Source: CAWBRT01 sp963791145 (lineage in GTDB: Bacteria > Acidobacteriota > Terriglobia > Terriglobales > Acidobacteriaceae). From it: a stretch of 64,000 nucleotides of DNA. The notes under the pieces were generated by a model, which was given only the letters and a program-made list of their open reading frames with translations, searched no databases and was not told the DNA's origin. The position numbers and the translations under genes were made by a program. This document shows, in pieces, positions 54,178 to 61,455 of the stretch. How positions within the stretch are numbered: position 1 is the first letter of the stretch; every line of letters begins with the position of its first letter. The DNA lies in contig CAWBRT010000017.1 in assembly GCA_963791145.1 (NCBI GenBank), positions 62,001 to 126,000 of the forward strand. The letters are read 5' to 3'.

Positions 54178-54522
54178 CTAGGGCGAGACCAGCTGGCGCG
54201 CCGCCTCCAGCAGCGCGGCGGGACTCTCCTCCAGCGAGAGCATGGCGTTGGCGAAGACGTCCTTTACTTTTTCGCCCTGATAGAAAAGCACAATTTTGAT
54301 GTTCTGATTGCGCCGTTTGGCCTCCGCCTCCATGCGCCGGCGGTCGCCGATGGGAATATCAGGAGAAAGCACCATCAGATCGACCGTGCCCGGTCCTACC
54401 GCTCCCAAGGCGGCGGAAAGAGAGCCGCACTCCCGGGTATCGTAGCCGGCGGCGGCCAGCGCCTGGCGGAAGGGCGACAGCAGATCGGAATGGTAACTGA
54501 CAAACAAAACGGTTCGCTTCAT
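54178..54522 (-). CDS. Degenerate response-regulator receiver protein
   Basis: A 114-residue stand-alone receiver-like domain (VLFVSYHSDLLSPFRQALAA, then VDLMVLSPDIPIGDRRRM, then KIVLFYQGE). The acidic pair after strand 1 is missing (SYH instead of DD), and the position of the phosphorylated aspartate appears to be Ser (VLSPD). It probably does not work by classic phosphorylation. No output domain. It sits between the acyl-CoA dehydrogenase and the Crp/Fnr genes. Confidence 0.65.
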   Translation of the reverse strand: MKRTVLFVSYHSDLLSPFRQALAAAGYDTRECGSLSAALGAVGPGTVDLMVLSPDIPIGDRRRMEAEAKRRNQNIKIVLFYQGEKVKDVFANAMLSLEESPAALLEAARQLVSP

Positions 54523-55067
54523 CGTTTAACCCAGAAAGCCAGACTGAACAGCTCCCTTGCTTCGGGCGCACAGACGCTATCCTTCCACTCTTATGGTAAA
54601 AAATATCCTTACTGCAAAGGGATAACTCATTCCAGAATCACATCGGCCATTCCGTATTAGCAAGCTCCGGCAGGGTCGAGAGCCCCGATTGGCAGCTTAC
54701 AGAGCAACCCTCACCCCTGGCAATGGCGCACAGCCCGATGTGAGGTGTTCTCCGAAGTGCCTGTAACGCAACGGATTAACCAAAACCAAAGTGATGACGT
54801 CACATTTGATTGTGATCCATGTACTTGTTGGGCGTTCATTGATACGCGACCTTAAGAGTTAAGACCGAGTCCTGCCACTGACGAACTGTTCGAGTGCGCC
54901 CTGCCTTGGCGTACCGGACCGGCGCCAGGCTATATCGAGGGCGGCCGAAGCGGCCGGCGACAGTGTCGTAGGGAACCGCCAGCCAACCCGGCAAACGCGA
55001 AGCGGCAATTGCCGGGTCCCGAGAATAGCGAAGTTCGCGGTCGACCGCAGGCGATCGCCAGTGGCGC
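54523..55067. other. Gene-free region upstream of the first Crp/Fnr gene
   Basis: About 545 bases without a convincing gene. A minus-strand frame (54836-55204) overlaps the regulator start and lacks family character. The sequence GTGATGACGTCAC at 54791-54803 is GTGA-N5-TCAC, one base short of the box seen elsewhere, and contains the palindrome TGACGTCA; it could be a weak self-regulatory site. Confidence 0.4.
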
Positions 55068-55808
55068 GTGGATGACAGGGGGTGTGCGGTGCTTTCACCA
55101 TACGGTTTGGATATTGTAGAAAGCTGCTTGAGCTGCAAGATCAAGACGGATAACCTGTTCTGCGATCTGCCGGGATCGGCGCTCCAATCCTTCGAAGCAA
55201 TCAAGTACGCTACAGCTTATCCCAAGGGCGCGGTTCTGTTCGTGGAAGGGCAAGCGCCGCGAGGCATCTTTGTTCTCTGCAAAGGGCGGGTAAAGCTGTC
55301 AATCTGTTCCACCGACGGCAAGACGTTGATCCTGAAGATTGCCGAATCCGGCGAGGTGCTCGGTTTGAGCGCGACGGTATCGGGCAGGCCGTACGAGCTG
55401 ACGGCCGAGACGATCGATCCCTGCCAGATCAACTTCGTCAAGCGCGAAGATTTTCTTCGCTTTCTGCGCGAGCATAGCGAGGCCTGCCTGCGCGTGGCCG
55501 AGCAATTGAGCGAAAAGTACAACACCGCCTGCCGCGAAATCCGTTCCCTGGGGCTGTCGCATTCGGCGGCCGAAAAACTGGCCCGGCTGCTGCTGGAGTG
55601 GAGCGCGCGCAACGGCGAGGCCAACAAGCAGGAGCCGCGCGTCAAGCTGGCGCTTACGCACGAAGAGATAGCGCAGATGATCGGCACCTCGCGGGAAACG
55701 GTGACGCGCCTCTTCGCCGAGCTCAAGAAACGGCAGATCGTGCAGGCTAAGGGCTCGACCCTGGTCATCCGCAACAAGGCGGCCCTGAAGACACTGGCCA
55801 CGGTGTGA
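55068..55808 (+). CDS. Crp/Fnr family regulator with FNR-type cysteines
   Basis: A 246-residue regulator from GTG 55068 (or GTG 55089). The N-terminal cysteines SCLSCKIKTDNLFCD (C-x2-C-x8-C) and one in DPCQINFVKRED in the core match in number and spacing the ligands of the oxygen-sensing [4Fe-4S] FNR type. A cyclic-nucleotide-like beta barrel follows (GIFVLCKGRVKLSIC, GEVLGLSATVSG), then a dimer helix and a C-terminal helix-turn-helix LTHEEIAQMIGTSRETVTRLF. Oxygen sensing is inferred from the cysteines. It lies upstream of the cytochrome cluster and may bind the GTGA-N6-TCAC boxes. Confidence 0.85.
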   Translation: MDDRGCAVLSPYGLDIVESCLSCKIKTDNLFCDLPGSALQSFEAIKYATAYPKGAVLFVEGQAPRGIFVLCKGRVKLSICSTDGKTLILKIAESGEVLGLSATVSGRPYELTAETIDPCQINFVKREDFLRFLREHSEACLRVAEQLSEKYNTACREIRSLGLSHSAAEKLARLLLEWSARNGEANKQEPRVKLALTHEEIAQMIGTSRETVTRLFAELKKRQIVQAKGSTLVIRNKAALKTLATV

Positions 55809-55926
55809 CCCATCCCGGCGGCTGGCAGTCTGACCTTTACGGCTCGCCGCCCGAAGGCGGGGCCTAGCCATATCACAAATACTTCCGAGATGAACAGTAA
55901 GCTAGCCAGAGAAGGTTATTTTGCTC

Positions 55927-56022
55927 CTAGACCGGATTCAAAGTGGGCGTACCCTTCGCTATCACCGCCGGGCTGATTGCCCGGCTACCGCACTGGGTAT
56001 ACCTTCCGCGAATCCGGTCTAG
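55927..56022. repeat. Dispersed structured element A, copy 2 (complete)
   Basis: A 96-base element with perfect 13-base inverted ends CTAGACCGGATTC and GAATCCGGTCTAG and an internal hairpin CGGGC-TGATT-GCCCG. It lies between the two Crp/Fnr genes. Copy 1 is at 20881-20969. Confidence 0.8.
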
Positions 56023-56135
56023 AGCCTGACCGTACTATGCACTCCCGTACTACGCCGACGTCTCACCTATTGAGATCGTAGTGTGCTTCTAAGCCTTTAT
56101 TTATGCGGCTCTTGTGCCCAGGGTCACGATAACGG

Positions 56136-56149
56136 GTGACAACTATCAC
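56136..56149. promoter_or_regulatory. Crp/Fnr-type box, GTGACAACTATCAC
   Basis: An exact GTGA-N6-TCAC match centred about 43 bases upstream of the truncated Crp/Fnr gene. This distance to the start codon would suit direct control of its promoter. Confidence 0.5.
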
Positions 56150-56185
56150 TGCGACTGGCCGGTAACTCCTCTAAATAGGTAGCAG

Positions 56186-56680
56186 ATGGAGAGCGCAACT
56201 CAATCGAGCTGCTATTACTGCGAGTTCCGTCCGGACCGCACCTTCTGCGACATGCCGCCGGAGGCACTGCAGACGCTGGACGGATTGAAGTCACTCGCAA
56301 TTCACCCTAAGGGATCGGTCCTGTTTTCCGAAGGCCGGCCATCACGGGGAATCTTCGTCCTTTGCGACGGGCGGGCCAAACTCTCTATCTGCTCGGAGAC
56401 CGGCAAGCGCCTGATGCTGCGTGTCGCCGGACCGGGCGAGGTTCTGGGGCTGGGCGCGGTGATGTCGGGAACACCCTACGAGATCTCCGCCGAATTGCTC
56501 GACACCGCGCAGGTGATGTTTATCCGGCGGAAAGATTTAATGAAGTTTCTGCGCGAGCATCGCGACTTGAGCATTCGGGTGGTGCAGATGCTGAGCCAGG
56601 ATCTGCATGCCGCCTACGAGCGCGTACGTTCCATTGGGCTGGCCAGGACTCGCAAGGCGCGGGCAGCCCACGCCGACTAG
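56186..56680 (+). CDS. Truncated Crp/Fnr family protein without DNA-binding domain
   Basis: A 164-residue protein closely related to the 55068 regulator. It has N-terminal cysteines SCYYCEFRPDRTFCDMP in the same C-x2-C-x8-C spacing, and the same barrel (GIFVLCDGRAKLSIC, GEVLGLGAVMSG). The core cysteine is replaced (TAQVMFIRRKD). The protein ends after the dimer helix (RVRSIGLARTRK), and no helix-turn-helix can be found in any frame downstream. It is either a sensor-only or interfering subunit, or a decayed duplicate. A box lies 43 bases upstream. Confidence 0.75.
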   Translation: MESATQSSCYYCEFRPDRTFCDMPPEALQTLDGLKSLAIHPKGSVLFSEGRPSRGIFVLCDGRAKLSICSETGKRLMLRVAGPGEVLGLGAVMSGTPYEISAELLDTAQVMFIRRKDLMKFLREHRDLSIRVVQMLSQDLHAAYERVRSIGLARTRKARAAHAD

Positions 56681-57134
56681 TGCAGTTCTTCGCCTTTTAG
56701 TATCCTCACACCCTTCACTCTTGTTCGACCTCGTCATGCGCAAGACCGACCAGTGCCCCGCAGGAACCTCTTACCACGTGCCTCTCCCGCTTGCCGTGTG
56801 ACGACTCTCCCTGCAATCTTGCGGCCATTTACAGAGTGTAGCTCTACCCGCCCCGCCCTGCAAAAAAAATCCTGTAGCTCAAAAAAAACGTAAGTGGCAG
56901 GATGAAATTTTCCTGAAATGCATGTAACATTCCCAACCACAATGTGACGGCCGGCGTAGCTGTGCGATTTGTTTATCGCGGCAAGAAAGGGCAACAAGTG
57001 AAAGCGGCGTGTTGCGATGCTTCGATGGCAAATTTTCTCCGTCCCAACGTGTCGTCCGAACGACTCATAAGAGAACCGAGCGATGCATGAAAGAGCTCGG
57101 TGTTCTTCGCGTTCGGAAGTCGCCATGGGGTGGA
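56681..57134. other. AT-richer gene-free region upstream of the cytochromes
   Basis: No gene is supported in these 450 bases; open frames on the minus strand lack family character and ribosome-binding sites. Runs of A (AAAAAAAA at about 56871 and 56883) and TAAC-type steps suggest a regulatory or promoter region, but no clear -10/-35 pair was found. Confidence 0.4.
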
Positions 57135-57159
57135 GTGCAGCTAACCCTTGTAGCTGCAC
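57135..57159. promoter_or_regulatory. Nine-base palindrome next to the cytochrome box
   Basis: Perfect arms GTGCAGCTA/TAGCTGCAC with a seven-base loop, ten bases upstream of the Crp/Fnr-type box. It could be a second operator or a terminator-like hairpin; no T-run follows. Confidence 0.4.
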
Positions 57160-57168
57160 ATGTGTGAT

Positions 57169-57182
57169 GTGACGACGGTCAC
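57169..57182. promoter_or_regulatory. Crp/Fnr-type box, GTGACGACGGTCAC
   Basis: An exact GTGA-N6-TCAC match within TGTGACGACGGTCACT. Centred about 140 bases upstream of the decaheme cytochrome start, almost the same distance as the box before the fused cytochrome (about 142 bases). Confidence 0.55.
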
Positions 57183-57315
57183 TGATTGTAGTTAGCTATG
57201 AACGGCAAGATGTGAGTTGATCCGGCACAATACCACGCGAAGCACAAAACTGGATTGGCTACGCGTGTTTGTTGATTGTTTCTGTTGTTCGATTGCCAAG
57301 CTGTCGAGGAGAAGC

Positions 57316-58293
57316 ATGCGATATTCGGGAACAATAAAATACATATCCCGGTGGACGCTTGTATTGGCCTGCATTGTCCTGTTGGGAGCGGTCACAGTAA
57401 TGGCCGCCAAAAAGGACAAGAAGGCCAGCAACGCCCCGGACACCGAAGCGACCCAAACAGACCCATCACAGTACGTAGGGTCAGATACCTGTAAAGGGTG
57501 CCACGAAGAGCAGTCGAAGAACATCGACGCCTCGCCTCACTTCAAGACCGAAGCAAAGAAGATCCGGGGAGAGGCGGGCCACGGATGCGAATCCTGCCAT
57601 GGTCCAGGCGCCGCACACGTAGCCAACGGAGGCGACAAGACCAAGATCTTCAACTTCAAGGGGGCCAGTGCCGAAGCGGCCAGCAAGCGCTGCTTGAGCT
57701 GCCACGAGTCTAATATGGAGCAGCGGCAGTTCATCCGCTCGGCGCACCTTGAGAATCAAGTAGGCTGCCTCAGCTGCCATTCGGCTCATCACTCCACCCA
57801 GGAGTATCTGCTGACCAAGCGGCAACCGAGGCTGTGCTTCGATTGCCACAGCGACATCAAGGGCGACTTCCAGAAGCCGTTCCGGCACCGGGTGGAAGAG
57901 GGGCTTATCAGTTGCTCCGATTGCCACAACGCTCACGGCACCACCACCGGGCGGCAACTGCGGGCTACGGCCGACCAGAACTTCGTCTGCTTTAAGTGCC
58001 ACAGCGACAAGCGCGGACCGTACTTCTATGAGCATATGCCGGTCAAGGTGGAGGGCTGCACTGCCTGCCACACGCCGCACGGCTCCACCAACCCACGCCT
58101 GCTGAACACTGCGCGCATTAACTCGCTGTGCCTGCAGTGCCACACCAACATGGGCGGTCGAAATGCCGCCGGGGCTTCCGTCAACCCGGGGACTGGGTCC
58201 GTACACCAGCAGAACAAATACAATCAGAACTGCACCACCTGCCACATGGCCATTCATGGCTCAAATTCCAGCAGCCTGTTGTTTCAACCTTAA
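57316..58293 (+). CDS. Decaheme c-type cytochrome, DmsE/MtrA type
   Basis: Periplasmic multiheme cytochrome that sits inside an outer-membrane barrel and carries electrons across the outer membrane. The 325-residue protein from ATG 57316 (GAGGAGAAGC upstream) has a signal peptide (RWTLVLACIVLLGAVTVMAA) and exactly ten CxxCH haem sites: CKGCH, CESCH, CLSCH, CLSCH, CFDCH, CSDCH, CFKCH, CTACH, CLQCH, CTTCH. The size and haem count match MtrA/DmsE. It is 17 bases upstream of the barrel gene, as expected for a cytochrome-porin pair. Haem attachment would require the Ccm system. Confidence 0.93.
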   Translation: MRYSGTIKYISRWTLVLACIVLLGAVTVMAAKKDKKASNAPDTEATQTDPSQYVGSDTCKGCHEEQSKNIDASPHFKTEAKKIRGEAGHGCESCHGPGAAHVANGGDKTKIFNFKGASAEAASKRCLSCHESNMEQRQFIRSAHLENQVGCLSCHSAHHSTQEYLLTKRQPRLCFDCHSDIKGDFQKPFRHRVEEGLISCSDCHNAHGTTTGRQLRATADQNFVCFKCHSDKRGPYFYEHMPVKVEGCTACHTPHGSTNPRLLNTARINSLCLQCHTNMGGRNAAGASVNPGTGSVHQQNKYNQNCTTCHMAIHGSNSSSLLFQP

Positions 58294-58310
58294 GGAAAGG
58301 AGAGGAAAAG

Positions 58311-61037
58311 ATGGCAAACACAAATCAAAATTCGCCGCGGCCTCTCCCTTCGAGGAGAGGGACGCTGGATCGGAGCCGAGGTATGAAGAAGAGTGTGGTA
58401 CTTCTTGCCCTGCTGGCGCTGTTGGTTCCTTCGCTGGCGCTGGCGCAGGATAGCGATGATACTCAAACCCAGGGCCGTATGATGGGCCGTTACCAGGTGC
58501 GCCAGAACATCGAACTCGGCGGCCGGGTCGACGGACACCAACGGCAACCAGGATATGTACAAGACCTTGGTCAACCTGCAGAGCGGGCCGCGATTGCTCA
58601 ACCAGGATCTCGTCCATGCGGTCGACCGACCGCAAGGGCGGCCTGTTTGACTCGTTGTACCTGAGCAGCTTCGGGTTCGGCGGCGACCCCAACGACTTGC
58701 TCCGGCTGCGTGTCGAGAAGAATAAGTGGTACAACTTTGTCGGCCTCTACCGGCGCGACGTGAACTTCTTCGACGACAACCTGTTTGGAAACCCGCTCAA
58801 CACGGTGTATCCGGTTGGGACCAACGGCCTGCTCTCGAACTACGGGTACGTCAACAGCCCGAAACTCCAGAACACCACGCGAAACATGGGGGACTTCAAT
58901 CTCACCTTGTTGCCGCAGTCGCCGGTTCGCTTCCGGCTGGGCTATTCGCGCAATGACAACCAGGGGCTGGTCGATAATACGATCGAGAGCCCCGCGGGCT
59001 TTCGGCATCATCAACAATTTCCGCTCGACCTCGGACCGCTACCAGTTCGGCGTCGACGTTCGGCCGCTGAAGCGCACGACGATCAGCTTCGACCAGTTCT
59101 TCGTGCATGACAAGGTCAACAACGCCGACTCCCTCAACGGGAACAATGCCTTCCCCGTTTTGAACAATGCCGCGCTTGGCTCTGTCAACATCGGGTTCCC
59201 CTTCGCTCTGGCTCCGTATAACATCCAGAACACCTGCCTGGTTCCAAACGGCGCTATCACCAGTACCTCCTGTGCTGGCCAGTACACGTGGAACTTTTCC
59301 GACAACATTCGTACTGACATACCGACCTCGCAGTTGTCGCTGAAGTCGAACTACTTCCGCAAGTTGGACGTCACAGCCAGCGGCAGTTACAGCAGCGCCA
59401 GCATGGACGCACCCAACCTCAGCCTTGCGCAAAGGACGGGAACGGGAACTGCCAGTTGGCTCTCTGGCCTTGTGCACGCCGACCGGATAACGGGCAACGC
59501 CGATCTCGGGCTGACTTACCACCTCAGCAAGAAGTGGTCGGTCTCCGACCAGTTCCGCTGGTTGAATTGGCATGACCCGGCCCGGCTGGCTACCACCACA
59601 GACAGCTGCCTCTCAACCTCTGGCACGGCCAACTTGACGACCCCCTTCGCCCTCGGCACGCTCGCCAATCAGGCAGCCGGCCACGGTGCATGCCTGATTC
59701 CGTCGAGCATTTTGTCAACGCTCGGCGGTCCGGCAGGGGCGAATTTGAACCCCGCCGCGTCCGGAACCATTCAGACGGGCGCCTCGTCGCTCACTTTCCT
59801 GGGCTATCGGACCTACTTCAATACCGCTAAGTTGGCGTGGGAGCCGAATCGCAAGGCCAGCGCCTATATCGGCTATCGCTATGGACGTCTCGAGTTCGAC
59901 AACAAGGGGACACCAGACGCCCAGGTCGGCACGGGAGCCGTAATTACTCCACTTTCAGTCAGCACTACCGGCGTGATTACCAACGGAACCCCGACACCGG
60001 CAACTATTGTTTCGCTTACTTCACTGGTCGCCAAGGTCAACCAGCATACCGCGTTGGGAGGGGTAACTTTCCGCCCAATCAGCGCGTGGCGCATCAACGG
60101 CGATGTCGAACTGATGTACGCGGACATGTGTACCGGCTGCGGGCTTCCTATCGGCAATTCGAGCTTTACCACTCTGGCTCTCACCAACATCAGCCCACGG
60201 CATGAGCAGCGCTACCGGGTGGGATCCACCTACAAGGTCAGGAAGTGGATCACGCTGAACGCCAGCGCGCGTATCCTTGAATCGCGTAACGACTACGGCG
60301 CCGCCAATACTGGCAACGCTAATACATTTGCCTTCCAGCCCGGTATGACTCCGGCCTACGGTAACCTGAGCCATGCCCGGACGTATACCTTCGGTTTCAG
60401 TCTGGATCCAAATCGCCGAGTGGGCTTGGATGTGGGATGGACGTATCTGGATCAGAAGATCCTGGCCAATACGTGCATGGTAGTCAATCCTGCCCTCTCG
60501 ACCGTGCCCGCACTGGGAACAGCGGCGAACAACTTCTGTTACCAACAGTCAACCAATGGCGTTCTCCCCGTTCTGCTGGACTACTCGGAGGCAACCCACA
60601 CTGCTTACTTCAACTTGCGGGTAAAGCCGATGAAGAAAGTCACGCTCAACGCAGGCTATGAGCTGACCAGCAGCAGCGGCATCAACAACTGGCTGCGCAT
60701 GGATGTCGTCGGGAACCCACCGCTCCTGGTGAACACGTACAGCACGGTTAACCCCATCTCTCCCGTGTTAACCGGCACATCGGGCGCGGGCGGCGGGCTC
60801 ACCAATGGCCAGATATTGGCTGGCCCGAATTCGGCGGTTCCGACCGGCGGCTCGCTCGACACCAACTGGCACAAACCCTACGCGGGCATAACCTATGACA
60901 TACATAAGGGACTGTCCTTGAAGGGTGTGTACTACTACTACGGCTACAACGAGAAGGACGTGCAGAACGCCAGCATATTGCTGCCGCGCGACTTCCATAC
61001 CAACTCCGGAACGGTTTCGGTGAAATACTCCTTCTAG
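58311..61037 (+). CDS. MtrB/PioB-type outer-membrane beta-barrel (three frameshifts)
   Basis: Barrel that holds the decaheme cytochrome across the outer membrane. The gene starts at ATG 58311 (AAGGAGAGG 7 bases upstream), with a signal peptide at MKKSVVLLALLALLVPSLALA. Removing one base near 58532, 58614 and 59002 joins the frames into about 907 residues. The N-terminal part has the family-like DSLYLSSFGFGGDPNDLLRLR, and the body consists of many alternating amphipathic strands. It ends in VSVKYSF, with a terminal aromatic residue as in barrel proteins. The call rests on position after the decaheme gene, strand pattern and end signal. Confidence 0.85.
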
Positions 61038-61076
61038 TCTCTCCCGCCTGGCAGCCCAGCGCCGGGCGTGAAGCAA

Positions 61077-61109
61077 TCGCGGGATGACCAGGTCATCCCG
61101 CTTTTTTAT
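61077..61109 (+). terminator. Rho-independent terminator of the cytochrome-barrel operon
   Basis: GCGGGATGACC pairs with GGTCATCCCGC over a short loop and is followed by TTTTTTATT. It ends the 57316-61037 unit, so the fused cytochrome gene downstream needs its own promoter. Confidence 0.9.
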
Positions 61110-61306
61110 TGGGCCGCGACCGCCAGTGGTCCGCCTCTGCCCTGGGCCTTCCAGATCCGAGAGCTGCCAACCGCCAGGCGGATCCGGGACACCGCCGCTC
61201 GGAAAATTGGGCTACGAGCCCCGTTTGCGGGTCTTTCCATTTACAATTTCGGAGTGACGATTCTCACAAGCAAGCCGTCCAAATTTCGTAGTTATGACCC
61301 CCAAAC

Positions 61307-61320
61307 GTGACTGGAGTCAC
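61307..61320. promoter_or_regulatory. Crp/Fnr-type box, GTGACTGGAGTCAC
   Basis: An exact GTGA-N6-TCAC match (CGTGACTGGAGTCACA) centred about 142 bases upstream of the fused cytochrome start. A small hairpin GAGCAGT-CTC-ACTGCTC follows at about 61331. Confidence 0.55.
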
Positions 61321-61455
61321 AGCTGCGGGTGAGCAGTCTCACTGCTCTGACGGACATGCGAATGCGAAAACAAAAGTAAAGAAGTTTTCTGTAACTCCTA
61401 GCATTGATTGGCAGAGCGCCTTCGCAGGGATCGGAGGTTCTCCGGGTGAGGTTTC

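Noticed and set aside
54836..55204. 122-residue minus-strand gene upstream of the Crp/Fnr regulator
   Set aside because: It overlaps the regulator's start on the other strand, has odd composition and no recognisable motif.
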